Part shown: one piece after another, positions 1-16,562 of the stretch
How positions within the stretch are numbered: position 1 is the stretch's first letter
Layout: each line of letters begins with the position of its first letter
Source: Deinococcus metalli
GTDB taxonomy: Bacteria > Deinococcota > Deinococci > Deinococcales > Deinococcaceae
Direction of reading: 5' to 3'
Assembly (NCBI RefSeq): GCF_014201805.1
Contig: NZ_JACHFK010000006.1
Coordinates: 186,001 to 250,000 of the forward strand
DNA: 64,000 nucleotides
The notes under the pieces: generated by a model
Databases searched by the model: none
The model's input: only the letters and a program-made list of their open reading frames with translations
Told to the model about the DNA's origin: nothing
Program-made: the position numbers and the translations under genes

Positions 1-666
1 GCCGTGCGCTCTCGTCCACGCGGCCGCCGCCGCCACTTCGTACGGCGTGCGGCGGAACTCCACGCTCCACGCGCCGCCCTGCCGGGTCAGGAGCACCCAG
101 CGGGCCAGCGGCAGGCCGTCTTTCTGGCGCGACACTGGCCCGGCATTCACGACCGTGACGCCATCCACCACCGCCAGCATCTCGTGGTGGGTGTGTCCCA
201 CGATGCACACGCGCCCGCCGCTGTCGAAGGTGAAGCCATCCAGGCGCTCGCGCATCTCCGCGAAGTGGGCCGGGCGGGTGTGGCCGTCGGCCTCGGTCAG
301 CATCAGGTCTTCCCACGGGCTGCGTGGGCTGCCGTGCGCGGCCCGCACCTCGCCGTCCGCGATGTCCACGACGGTCGGCAGGGCCGCCAGCGTGCCCGGC
401 ACGTCCGGAGGCAGCTGCGAGCGCACCCACGACACCATCGCCTCCTTGCCGCCGCGCATGCCGGCCACGCGCTCGTCCGTGTTGCCCCGCACCGAGGGCG
501 GCGCGAACTCGGCCTGGATGGCCCATGCGCCGGCGGGGTCCGCCGCGCCCCACGCCGTATCGCCCAGATTCAGCACCGAGTCCGGCGTCTGCGCCCGGAT
601 GGCGTCCCGCACCGCCCGCATGGCGAAGGCATTGCCGTGCACGTCTCCGAACACCGCGATCCTCAC
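1..666 (-). CDS. metallophosphoesterase family protein (partial, C-terminus outside window)
   Basis: Calcineurin-type phosphoesterase of the small YfcE-like kind. The protein opens with MRIAVFGDVHGNAFA, which carries the D-x-H-G-N metal motif; further on are NLGDTAW, a GNTDE motif near residue 65 and VGHTHHEM plus a following VNAGPV near the C-terminal part, together the usual two-metal site. The GTG start overlaps the stop of the preceding gene as GTGA, so the two are translationally coupled in the minus-strand run behind leuA. 222 codons are visible and the frame is still open at base 1. The substrate cannot be told from the sequence. Confidence 0.85.
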   Translation of the reverse strand, partial: MRIAVFGDVHGNAFAMRAVRDAIRAQTPDSVLNLGDTAWGAADPAGAWAIQAEFAPPSVRGNTDERVAGMRGGKEAMVSWVRSQLPPDVPGTLAALPTVVDIADGEVRAAHGSPRSPWEDLMLTEADGHTRPAHFAEMRERLDGFTFDSGGRVCIVGHTHHEMLAVVDGVTVVNAGPVSRQKDGLPLARWVLLTRQGGAWSVEFRRTPYEVAAAAAWTRAHG

Positions 667-956
667 GGCAGCACCTTCGTGAAGTGCTCGACGGTCGGGA
701 AGGGGTCGTAGAAATGGTGCAGCAGCGTTCTCCACTCCTGATACTGCGCGCTGCCCCGGAACCCCACGGCGTGATCCTCCAGGGTGTTCCACCACACCAG
801 CAGCGCGTACTTGTGGTCGTCCTCCGAGCAGTGCTGGAGCTCGTGCTGCACGTACCCCTTCATGCTGGCGATGATGGTCTGGGCCTGCGCGAAGGCGGCC
901 TCGAAGGCGGCCGTCTGGCCAGGACGAATCTGGAGCATGGCGATTTCGAGAATCAA
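663..956 (-). CDS. antibiotic biosynthesis monooxygenase (ABM) domain protein
   Basis: A 97-residue protein beginning ILEIAMLQIRPGQTAAFEAA, the usual opening of the dimeric ferredoxin-like ABM fold, with the conserved W in LLVWWNTLEDH and the VEHF segment near the end. Members are small heme- or cofactor-free oxygenases or stress proteins; the activity here is unknown. I chose a TTG start because GGGAGG lies just upstream and the codon overlaps the stop of the methyltransferase gene as TTGA. The stop in turn overlaps the next gene as GTGA, so three genes are coupled. Confidence 0.75.
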   Translation of the reverse strand: MILEIAMLQIRPGQTAAFEAAFAQAQTIIASMKGYVQHELQHCSEDDHKYALLVWWNTLEDHAVGFRGSAQYQEWRTLLHHFYDPFPTVEHFTKVLP

Positions 957-1513
957 GGAACCTCCCTGCGGACACAGAGCATCAGCCCCGTGGCGCAGTC
1001 GAGTGGAGCGCAGTGAAGGTCGTGCCGCGCGTCCAGGGCTGCCCGGAGCACGTCCACTTTCGGTCGGTGCCCGTCCGGCCAGTTGGGCTGCGGGAACAGG
1101 TCGTCGGTACAGTAGATGCCGCCGGGCGCGAGCAGATCCACCGTCTCGTCCAGTTCGGTGAACTTCCCCGGCCACGTGTCTGCGAAGATCAGATCGAAGG
1201 TCCGCCCACGGTGGGCGTGAATCCACGCGGCGCCGTCCCGCACGGTGAAGGTGACGCGGGAGTCCTGAACCAGCGTGGCCTGAGCGGCGGCGCTGAGGGT
1301 GCCGTCCAGTTCGACCGTTTCCAGGCGAGCTGCGCCGTCCATGCCGGCCAGCAGATGCGCCGTGCCGAAGCCCACGCCGGTGCCCAGTTCCAGCATCCGG
1401 CCGCCCGGCTTGCTGGCGACCAGCGTCCGCAGGAAGGCGCCCGTGGCCGGGTCGCAACTCGCACCGAACCCGAGTGCGGCGGCGGTGTGCTGAAAGGGTG
1501 CGGCGTCGATCAT
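953..1513 (-). CDS. class I SAM-dependent O-methyltransferase-like protein
   Basis: A 186-residue Rossmann methyltransferase. The SAM-binding glycine motif LELGTGVGFG lies at residues 41-50, an acidic ribose-binding segment follows (ETVELD), and FADTWPGK near residue 110 corresponds to motif II. It resembles the small catechol or caffeoyl-CoA O-methyltransferase group in size, but no metal-binding set is clear enough to assign a substrate. GGAG lies 7 nt before the ATG. It is separated from leuA by a hairpin and is translationally coupled to the ABM gene. Confidence 0.75.
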   Translation of the reverse strand: MIDAAPFQHTAAALGFGASCDPATGAFLRTLVASKPGGRMLELGTGVGFGTAHLLAGMDGAARLETVELDGTLSAAAQATLVQDSRVTFTVRDGAAWIHAHRGRTFDLIFADTWPGKFTELDETVDLLAPGGIYCTDDLFPQPNWPDGHRPKVDVLRAALDARHDLHCAPLDCATGLMLCVRREVP

Positions 1514-1535
1514 GGACCATCTCCTCGCTCAAGGA

Positions 1536-1566
1536 AACAGGGCGGGACCACATGCCCGCCCCTGTT
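1536..1566 (-). terminator. hairpin after leuA
   Basis: On the minus strand GGGCGGG and CCCGCCC form a 7-bp stem that extends with AACAG/TGTTT around one unpaired G and is followed by a short T-containing stretch. It lies between the leuA stop and the methyltransferase start, and probably ends or attenuates leuA transcription. Confidence 0.5.
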
Positions 1567-1577
1567 CCGGTCAGTCC

Positions 1578-3137
<1,560 letters not shown>

Positions 3138-3171
3138 GGTGGGCTCCTGTGCAGGGGAAGGGCGACAAATG

Positions 3172-3201
3172 AAAAATCCCCGGAGGGCGTTCCTCCGGGG
3201 G
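3172..3201 (-). terminator. attenuator terminator upstream of leuA
   Basis: Minus-strand stem CCCCGGAGG/CCTCCGGGG with a 5-nt loop, followed by ATTTTTC. It sits between leuL and leuA. The leader-peptide coding sequence contains TCCTCCGG, which can pair with CCGGAGGA in the 5' arm of this stem, so an antiterminator that excludes the terminator is visible. Confidence 0.85.
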
Positions 3202-3225
3202 TTCAGGCCACGTTCGCTCAGCCGT

Positions 3226-3273
3226 TCACTCCACCGGAGGACGGGTAAGAAGAAGCAGGCCGAAACTGGACAT
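3226..3273 (-). CDS. leuL: leu operon leader peptide
   Basis: A 15-codon ORF encoding [15 protein letters not shown]. Four consecutive leucine codons (CTG CTT CTT CTT, three of them a codon that is uncommon in such a G+C-rich genome) lie in its middle, immediately before the segment TCCTCCGG that can pair with the downstream terminator's 5' arm. No ribosome binding site precedes it; instead TACCCT ends 6 nt before the ATG, so translation should begin on a leaderless transcript. The role is regulatory: ribosome stalling at Leu codons when leucyl-tRNA is scarce would leave the antiterminator free and allow leuA transcription. Confidence 0.85.
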   Translation of the reverse strand: MSSFGLLLLTRPPVE

Positions 3274-3279
3274 GGCCCA

Positions 3280-3309
3280 AGGGTAAACGCGGCCCGGCCC
3301 GAAATGCAA
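3280..3309 (-). promoter_or_regulatory. leuL-leuA promoter
   Basis: Minus-strand TTGCAT (3309-3304), an 18-nt spacer and TACCCT (3285-3280). The -10 box ends 6 nt before the leuL ATG, giving a leaderless start. It lies just after the ilvC terminator. Confidence 0.65.
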
Positions 3310-3333
3310 GGGTCGTCTAGCACGGCCCATGAC

Positions 3334-3360
3334 AAACCCCCGCCGCAGCGGGCGGGGGCT
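3334..3360 (-). terminator. terminator after ilvC
   Basis: Minus-strand stem CCCCCGCC/GGCGGGGG with loop CGCTGC followed by TTTGTC, 14 bp after the ilvC stop. It separates the ilv unit from the leuL-leuA unit. Confidence 0.8.
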
Positions 3361-3374
3361 CTGGCGTGCTGAGC

Positions 3375-4385
<1,011 letters not shown>

Positions 4386-4492
4386 TCGTGGATTCTCCTA
4401 CAGGGCGGGGTGTGGGGGGAAGTGTGGGCTAGGGGAGGGCACGAGAGAAGGCAGAGGGCAGTCGGCCCTGTCCCTCTGCTCTCTGACGGCCT

Positions 4493-5091
<599 letters not shown>

Positions 5092-5095
<4 letters not shown>

Positions 5096-5228
5096 GCGCG
5101 CTCCCCTGCACTCCCGGCCAGACGGGACAGCGCCGTCTGCCCGTCCATTTCGCGAAGCGCGCCACCGTTCCTGCTCGCATCCGCTCGGATGTCCAGCCGT
5201 GTTCCACGGCCTCCCATCGGAATGTTGC

Positions 5229-5232
<4 letters not shown>
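5092..5232 (-). CDS. 46-residue protein between ilvB and ilvN, unrecognised
   Basis: The ORF starts with ATG overlapping the ilvB stop (ATGA) and ends with TGA overlapping the ilvN ATG (ATGA), filling the gap between the two subunit genes exactly. The product (MSNIPMGGRGTRLDIRADA at its N-terminus) is basic and has no signal peptide, membrane segment or motif I recognise. It could be a real small partner of acetolactate synthase, or a translational coupler that only carries ribosomes from ilvB to ilvN. The double overlap makes chance unlikely, but product stability is unknown. Confidence 0.6.
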
Positions 5233-6983
<1,751 letters not shown>

Positions 6984-7001
6984 CTCGTCAGCCTCCCTAT
7001 G

Positions 7002-7031
7002 AAAAACCCCCGCCTCGTCCTCGGGCGGGGG
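7002..7031 (-). terminator. attenuator terminator upstream of ilvB
   Basis: Minus-strand stem CCCCGCC/GGCGGGG (extended by a further C-G pair) with a loop of about 9 nt, followed by TTTTTC. It lies between ilvL and ilvB; the ilvB ribosome binding site starts right after the T run. Confidence 0.85.
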
Positions 7032-7050
7032 ATGCGGCACATGGCGGTAC

Positions 7051-7104
7051 TCAGCCTCGGCAGTCCCCGATGCTTACAAGTACCACCACAATGCTCGCGC
7101 TCAT
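7051..7104 (-). CDS. ilvL: ilv operon leader peptide
   Basis: A 17-codon ORF encoding MSASIVVVLVSIGDCRG. Seven of eight residues 5-12 are Ile, Val or Leu, the amino acids made by or branching from the enzymes encoded downstream. The segment CGGGGACTGC right after these codons can pair with GCATCCCCCG at the 5' side of the terminator (5 + 3 bp around a 2-nt internal loop), a candidate antiterminator. The -10 box TAAGCT ends 7 nt before the ATG, so the leader peptide should be translated from a leaderless mRNA. Confidence 0.85.
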   Translation of the reverse strand: MSASIVVVLVSIGDCRG

Positions 7105-7111
7105 GCCGCGT

Positions 7112-7141
7112 AGCTTACGGTGCGCGGCCAGGGAATGGCAA
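7112..7141 (-). promoter_or_regulatory. ilvL-ilvB promoter
   Basis: Minus-strand TTGCCA (7141-7136), 18-nt spacer, TAAGCT (7117-7112), then 7 nt to the ilvL ATG. The layout is the same as at leuL. Confidence 0.7.
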
Positions 7142-7229
7142 GGCGGGTCTAGACGGGCGGAGGGGAACGCGATAGAGAAGCGGCGGTGGAGCACCGGCCA
7201 ACCTCCAGCGTACACAGCCGAGTTTGGGG

Positions 7230-7706
7230 TTAGCCGATCTGGTCATGAAAGGTGGAACTTGGCAGCGGGCCAGCCTGATCTGCCCACGTCATGGCCGGGT
7301 GAGCCAGTACAGCGTCAGCGAATTCATCGACAGACGGGTAGTCGTTGCTCCACAGGTTGGATGTGGGGAACTCCGGGGCCGACGCGAACGCATCCAGTTG
7401 CGGGCCGACTGAGACTCCCCACTTCTCCCTCAGATCCTCGTCCGGGTCAACCTCGGGATCAGCTGGATAGAGGAGTTCCCAGGGTACATAGAGAATCCGT
7501 TCGAAGTAGAAAGTGTTCCCGCTGGATTCAAAGTGCAGGTAGTCGTGCTCCCCTGGGCTACACCGCTCGATCCTGACGTCCTTGAAATAGGCGATCAGGG
7601 CCCGGAAGAGCGCGGTCTGTTCGCAGGCTTCCAGTTCCAGGCCGGTCTGTTTCAGCCAGCCGTGAAAAGCCGTTTCCAGGTCCCGTGGGGCGACAGAGCG
7701 CGTCAT
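7230..7706 (-). CDS. hypothetical protein
   Basis: 158 residues, acidic, soluble, with no signal peptide or transmembrane segment. I do not recognise the family. The central part (HFESSGNTFYFERILYVPWE) and the acidic DPEVDPDEDLREKWG stretch are the most distinctive parts. Base composition is less G+C-rich than the neighbours, which hints at later acquisition. The start is supported by TATCAT ending 6 nt before the ATG (leaderless type). It lies alone between the ilv promoter and the helicase terminator. Confidence 0.7.
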   Translation of the reverse strand: MTRSVAPRDLETAFHGWLKQTGLELEACEQTALFRALIAYFKDVRIERCSPGEHDYLHFESSGNTFYFERILYVPWELLYPADPEVDPDEDLREKWGVSVGPQLDAFASAPEFPTSNLWSNDYPSVDEFADAVLAHPAMTWADQAGPLPSSTFHDQIG

Positions 7707-7823
7707 GGATGAATGATAGGCAAAAGGCTTCAGACCTTCGAGTACAGATCAAGGTTGTTCGCATTTCAACTTTGAATGCCAGTGGATGGCCAGGAGAGCT
7801 CGTTACCGTCGCGTCGACACGGC

Positions 7824-7852
7824 AGAAACCCCCGTCACATCGGACGGGGGTT
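7824..7852 (-). terminator. terminator after DEAD-box helicase gene
   Basis: Minus-strand stem AACCCCCGTC/GACGGGGGTT with a 6-nt loop, followed by TCTG. It lies 16 bp beyond the helicase stop. Confidence 0.75.
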
Positions 7853-7868
7853 CCAGCTTTATCTCGGT

Positions 7869-9658
<1,790 letters not shown>

Positions 9659-9659
<1 letters not shown>

Positions 9660-9697
9660 TTGTAGTCCTTTTGGGAAAGTCCCCGGTGAACTACAAA
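9659..9697 (-). promoter_or_regulatory. inverted repeat enclosing the helicase ribosome binding site and start
   Basis: On the minus strand TTTGTAGT (9697-9690) and ACTACAAA (9666-9659) are perfect 8-bp complements separated by 23 nt. The 3' arm includes the A of the ATG and abuts the AAGGA ribosome binding site, and the loop holds a further small GGG/CCC stem. When paired, this would hide the translation start. Confidence 0.55.
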
Positions 9698-9775
9698 CGC
9701 CTTACGCGAAAGCTCGTCCTGAGTGTGGGGCACTCTCCGGCCGACGGGTGACTCCCGCACGGCGCACGAGGAAGA

Positions 9776-9804
9776 ATCTTACACGAAATTCGCTCGCCGT
9801 GCAA
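9776..9804 (-). promoter_or_regulatory. helicase promoter with long leader
   Basis: Minus-strand TTGCAC (9804-9799), 17-nt spacer, TAAGAT (9781-9776). It predicts a 5' leader of about 110 nt, in contrast to the many leaderless genes nearby. Confidence 0.65.
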
Positions 9805-9829
9805 GGGGAGGCGTTCCGCGCCGCGCAAA

Positions 9830-9863
9830 GGAGAGGGCCGTCACGGATCGCCCGTGACGGCCC
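9830..9863 (-). terminator. terminator after solute-binding protein gene
   Basis: Minus-strand stem GGGCCGTCACGG/CCGTGACGGCCC (12 bp, 5-nt loop) followed by TCTCCTTTGC, 35 bp after the stop. Confidence 0.8.
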
Positions 9864-9897
9864 TGGAACGGCGCTGATCCGCGCCGGTCGTGGGGGC

Positions 9898-11154
9898 TTA
9901 CCAGCCGCTGCCCTTGATGCGGGCGAGGTTGGTGGCGAGCTGGGCGACGGCCGCCTGGCCCTTGCTCTTGCCGGTCAGCACGTCGTTCACGGCGGTGCTG
10001 AAGGCCTGGGACACCTGATTGTACTTGCCCTTGGTGGGGCCGGAGGGGCGCGCCACGGCGTTCGTGAAGACGCTGTACAGGCTGCTGAAGAAGGGGTTGG
10101 CCTTCAGCACCGCCTGGTCCTTGTACAGGCTCATGATGGTGGGCTGGAACGAGCCCTCGATGGCGCGGCGCTTCTGCTCGGCCGGGCCGGCCAGGTAGCG
10201 GATCAGGTCCAGCGCGGCGGCCTGGTTCTTGGAGTAGGTGTTGATGCCGAGGTTCCACCCGCCGAGCGTGGCGGCGCCGGGGCCACCGCCAGAGGGCAGG
10301 GGAGCCGCGCCGATCATGCCCTTGACCTTGGAGTCGTCGCTCTGACCCAGCGACCACGCGTACGGCCAGTTGCGCATGAACATCGCGTTGCCCGACTGGA
10401 AGATGCCGCGCGCGTCCTCTTCCGCGTAGGTGGTGACGCCGGCGGGGCTGATGGTCTTGACCCAGCTGGCGGCGGTGTCGAGCGCCTTGGCCGCGCTGGC
10501 ATTGTTCACGGTGATCTTGCCGGACGAATCGACGATGGTGCCGCCGCCGAACGACACGAGCCATTCCAGCGCGTCGCAGGTGAGGCCCTCGTAGTTCTTG
10601 CCCTGGAAGACGAAGCCGGTGAACGACTTGTTGGCCTTCTGCTCGCCGTCCTGCACCTTCTTGGCCATGGTGGCGAGTTCCGCCCAGGTCTTGGGGGGCG
10701 CGCTGTAGCCGTACTTCTTCATGAGGTCGGTGCGGTAGTACAGCAGGCCGGCGTCCGTGAACCACGGGATGGCGACCAGCTTGCCGTTCAGTTTGTTGGC
10801 TTCGACGATGCCCTTGAAGTGGGCATTGATCTCGGCGGCGGGGACCTTGTTCGTCAGGTCGACGAGCTGATCACCGACCAGGCCGGGCCAGATGATGTCG
10901 AGCATGTACACGTCGATGTCGCTGCTCTTGGCGGCGAGCTGCTGCTGGATCACGCCGAGGTGGTCGTTCGTGAGGTTGGGGCTCTCGAACATCTTGACGG
11001 TGTTGCCGGTCTTCTTGGCCCAGGCCTCGGCGCCGTCCTTGCAGATCTGGAAGCCGGTGCCGGACCCGCAGTCCATGGTGAGCGTCACGCCAGCCGCGTG
11101 GGCGCTGGCGGACAGGGCGGCGGACAGGGCCAGGAACTTCAACGCTGCTTTCAT
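9898..11154 (-). CDS. ABC transporter substrate-binding protein, carbohydrate type
   Basis: Extracytoplasmic solute-binding protein of family 1 (maltose/trehalose type). 418 residues with a classical signal peptide [20 protein letters not shown] cleaved before AGV. The mature part shows the sugar-binding pattern [29 protein letters not shown] and [20 protein letters not shown] precedes the ATG. No permease or ATPase gene is adjacent, so the partners must lie elsewhere. A LacI-type operator-like palindrome lies about 120 bp upstream. Confidence 0.88.
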   Translation of the reverse strand: MKAALKFLALSAALSASAHAAGVTLTMDCGSGTGFQICKDGAEAWAKKTGNTVKMFESPNLTNDHLGVIQQQLAAKSSDIDVYMLDIIWPGLVGDQLVDLTNKVPAAEINAHFKGIVEANKLNGKLVAIPWFTDAGLLYYRTDLMKKYGYSAPPKTWAELATMAKKVQDGEQKANKSFTGFVFQGKNYEGLTCDALEWLVSFGGGTIVDSSGKITVNNASAAKALDTAASWVKTISPAGVTTYAEEDARGIFQSGNAMFMRNWPYAWSLGQSDDSKVKGMIGAAPLPSGGGPGAATLGGWNLGINTYSKNQAAALDLIRYLAGPAEQKRRAIEGSFQPTIMSLYKDQAVLKANPFFSSLYSVFTNAVARPSGPTKGKYNQVSQAFSTAVNDVLTGKSKGQAAVAQLATNLARIKGSGW

Positions 11155-11276
11155 AGTGCGCTCCTCCGGAGCCGTGACCTGCCGTGTCGGGCCTGGGCAA
11201 CATGCCTGCCCGGATTGCCGGCAATGCCGTGCCACACGACTGTTCCTGCGGTGAGGCCGCAGCTCCGTTTCGGTTG

Positions 11277-11290
11277 TGGATACGCTTCCA
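11277..11290. promoter_or_regulatory. LacI-like operator candidate upstream of the solute-binding protein gene
   Basis: TGGATACGCTTCCA has TGGA/TCCA arms around a central CG, the general form of LacI-family sites, with two mismatched pairs. It lies in the divergent gap between the sugar-binding protein gene and uvrA, close to an AT-rich stretch that could hold the promoter. Evidence is only the partial symmetry and the context. Confidence 0.3.
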
Positions 11291-11377
11291 ATTTAATGAC
11301 CCCTTCACCCCGCCTCTGGAATCTGGCTAGACAGGTAGACGCCAGTTCGCCCCTGTCGGCGGGGTGCCCGGACTTGC

Positions 11378-11383
11378 TAGAAT
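11378..11383 (+). promoter_or_regulatory. uvrA extended -10 promoter element
   Basis: TGCTAGAAT: TAGAAT matches the -10 consensus at 5 of 6 positions and is preceded by TG one base upstream, an extended -10. No good -35 is visible. Transcription would start near 11390. Confidence 0.5.
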
Positions 11384-11415
11384 GTCCCGTTTCAGAACGT
11401 AGGACCCAGTGTGTC

Positions 11416-11432
11416 TTACGCAACAGTCATAA
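11416..11432 (+). promoter_or_regulatory. radiation/desiccation response motif (RDRM)-like palindrome upstream of uvrA
   Basis: TTACG-CAACAGT-CATAA is a 17-bp sequence with TTAYG and CRTAA half-sites 7 bp apart, the arrangement of the RDRM bound by the DdrO repressor in Deinococcus. It lies just downstream of the likely transcription start and 66 bp before the uvrA start codon. Confidence 0.65.
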
Positions 11433-11497
11433 CCTGCGGTGGGCGCCGTGTGCCGTCCAGGACAGGAAAACAGGCCAACGGTAAAGGAGAGTCGAGC

Positions 11498-14517
<3,020 letters not shown>

Positions 14518-14521
<4 letters not shown>

Positions 14522-15177
14522 CCGAGCTTCCGGAGCCGACCCCCACGCCGCCCACCGCCGCCAGCGCGGCGCCCGTGGACGCGCCGGCTCCGGCCGCCGC
14601 TGCCCGCCCCGCCCGGCGCCGCCGTGTGCGCACGCCCGCCGAACGGCGGCACCGTGGGCAGTTCCTGCACTTCCTGCGCATCTTCGGCGGCGTGATGACC
14701 CTGTTCGCACTGGCGTACTACATGTGGACGCCGGGCGAGTGGCCGAACGAGCTGCTGGTGTGGGTGCTGCTCACCATCCTCGCCGACGAGTTCGGCGGGT
14801 GGTTCGGATACGCCGGCCTGCTGCTGGGGGGCCTGGGGTACTTCAGTCCGGAGCCGCCGCCCGCGCAGTGGCTGGTGATCCTGCCGCTGATCGGCGGCGT
14901 GCTGTTCGCGGCGCTGCTGATCAAGCACTCGGGCGGGCCGTTCGTGCTGCCATTCGCGGCCCTGCTGTACGCGGGTGTGCTGTTCGTGGTCGGGCGCTAC
15001 GGCCTGAAGGTCGATCCACAGCTGAACCTGCCCGCCAACGAGACCTTCCAGCGCACGGCGCTGCTCGCCATGGGCGTGGGCCTGGGCTTCAGCTTCGTGC
15101 GGCAGCTCATCGGCATCATCGCCCGCGCGGTTGCCCGGCGGCAGGCCCGGATGGACGCCGCCAGCGTGCCCGCCTGA
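14518..15177 (+). CDS. predicted membrane protein
   Basis: 219 residues. The first 50 are rich in Pro and Ala and end in an Arg-rich patch, consistent with a cytoplasmic tail; then about five hydrophobic segments (around FGGVMTLFALAYYM, LLVWVLLTILADEF, LVILPLIGGVLFAALLI, FVLPFAALLYAGVLFVV and LLAMGVGLGFSFV). No family recognised. It is translationally coupled to uvrA by an ATGA overlap, so it may be damage-induced together with uvrA. Confidence 0.75.
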
Positions 15178-15197
15178 GCGCGCCGGCCGCACTCCCC

Positions 15198-15227
15198 ACG
15201 ACCCGCCGGTCCAGCACGGCGGGTCGT
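15198..15227 (+). terminator. strong hairpin after the uvrA unit
   Basis: ACGACCCGCCG/CGGCGGGTCGT, 11-bp perfect stem with an 8-nt loop. No T run follows on either strand, so efficiency is uncertain, but its position 20 bp after the stop fits a terminator. Confidence 0.6.
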
Positions 15228-15295
15228 CGCCATGCCGGGGGGCCGGGACATCCTTCAGCGATCCCTGAGATTCGGGCAGTACACTCGACTCCACC

Positions 15296-16000
15296 ATGAC
15301 CAGACTCCAGGGAACCAACTCCAACCGCACCGTGCTGGTGATCGGCACGCTGGTGGCCGTCGTGCTGATCGCGCTGGCGCTCTTCGCCGTGCGCGGCAAG
15401 CCCGCACCTGGGGCCGGCCTGAGCCCGAACTTCAACCTCGATGGTGCGCCCTTCGCCGGGCAGGCCAGCGCGCCCGTCAGCGTGGTCGTCGTCGAGGACT
15501 TCAAGTGCCCGATCTGCAAGAATTTCGAGGACACCATTGCCCCCGAGCTGAAGACGAAGTATGTCGACACCGGCAAGGTCAAGCTGTACTCGCTGGTGTG
15601 GCCGTTCCTGGCGACCACCCGGGGCCTCGCCACCGACGACTCCAAGCTCGCCGGGCAGGCCGCGCGCTGCGTGTACGACCAGACCGGCAACGACGGCTTC
15701 AATGCCTACAAGGCCATCCTGTTCCGCGCGCAGGGCGACGAGTCCACCGTGTGGGCCACCAAGACGCGCCTGAAAGACCTCGCCGCCAACGTTGAGGGCC
15801 TCGACCAGTCGAAGTTCGCCACGTGCCTGGACACCGACGCCACCGCTGCCCGGGTGGAGGCCGACCGGCAGCAGGTCGAGAAGGCCGGCGTGAACCACAC
15901 GCCCACCGTGTTCGTGAACGGCAAGGAAGTCATGGGCAACGGCCAGAGCTCGTACCAGCTCGCGGACGTCAGCGCGGCGATCGACGCCGCCAGCAAGTAA
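15296..16000 (+). CDS. DsbA-family thiol-disulfide oxidoreductase, membrane-anchored
   Basis: 234 residues. N-terminal hydrophobic anchor or uncleaved signal ([20 protein letters not shown], about residues 13-32), then a thioredoxin-fold domain with CPIC at 71-74 and the cis-proline region [10 protein letters not shown] near the end: the DsbA/BdbD pattern. It probably introduces disulfides into exported proteins. A -10-like TACACT lies 10 nt before the ATG. The DsbB-like partner follows 85 bp downstream. Confidence 0.88.
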   Translation: MTRLQGTNSNRTVLVIGTLVAVVLIALALFAVRGKPAPGAGLSPNFNLDGAPFAGQASAPVSVVVVEDFKCPICKNFEDTIAPELKTKYVDTGKVKLYSLVWPFLATTRGLATDDSKLAGQAARCVYDQTGNDGFNAYKAILFRAQGDESTVWATKTRLKDLAANVEGLDQSKFATCLDTDATAARVEADRQQVEKAGVNHTPTVFVNGKEVMGNGQSSYQLADVSAAIDAASK

Positions 16001-16085
16001 CCGTGCGGCCGGCCGGCCTGTCTGCTCGCCACTCGGCACCGTCCTCTCTCTGCCCAGCAGCGCCTTCGGCCCACCGGAGCTCCCT

Positions 16086-16517
16086 GTGACCCGCGACAAC
16101 CGTCTGTACGTCGCGTGGGTCATCGCGCTGATCGCCACGCTGGGGAGCCTGTACTTCAGCGAGGTGCGCGGCTTCCGCCCGTGCATCCTGTGCTGGTACC
16201 AGCGCGTGTGCATGTACCCGCAGGCGCTGCTGCTGGGCATCGCGGCGCTGCGCGGCGACCTCGGTATCCGCAGCTACGCGCTGCCGCTGTCCGTGATCGG
16301 CTGGCTGGTCGCGCTGTACCAGAACCTCGAGACGTGGGGCGTGGTGCCGGTGCTGCGCGCATGTACCAGCGACCCCAGCTCGTCGTGCGGCACGCCGTGG
16401 CCGGTGTGGGGCGCGAACTCCCCGCTGAACACCGTGCTCACCATCCCGGTGCTGAGTATGATCGCCTTTACCGTGATCATCGGCCTGCTCAGCTGGCGGC
16501 GCACCCGCACGTTCTAA
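16086..16517 (+). CDS. disulfide bond formation protein, DsbB/BdbC family
   Basis: 143-residue integral membrane protein with four hydrophobic segments. The first loop holds CILC (33-36) after the conserved RGFRP, and the second loop holds the second cysteine pair (C93, C101), the layout of DsbB-type quinone-linked oxidases that reoxidise DsbA. GTG start chosen because GGAG lies 6 nt upstream. Paired with the DsbA-like gene just before it. Confidence 0.9.
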   Translation: MTRDNRLYVAWVIALIATLGSLYFSEVRGFRPCILCWYQRVCMYPQALLLGIAALRGDLGIRSYALPLSVIGWLVALYQNLETWGVVPVLRACTSDPSSSCGTPWPVWGANSPLNTVLTIPVLSMIAFTVIIGLLSWRRTRTF

Positions 16518-16562
16518 GGCCCACGCGGCGCCCGCCCGCAGCGTGGCGGACACCTGCGGGCC

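Noticed and set aside
7051..7104. Reading the ilvB leader region as an N-terminal extension of ilvB
   Set aside because: The longer ilvB frame begins inside the terminator stem, while GGGAGG and ATG lie directly after it.
9700..9720. A second RDRM-like sequence beginning TTACG near the helicase gene
   Set aside because: The right half-site CRTAA is missing at the needed spacing.
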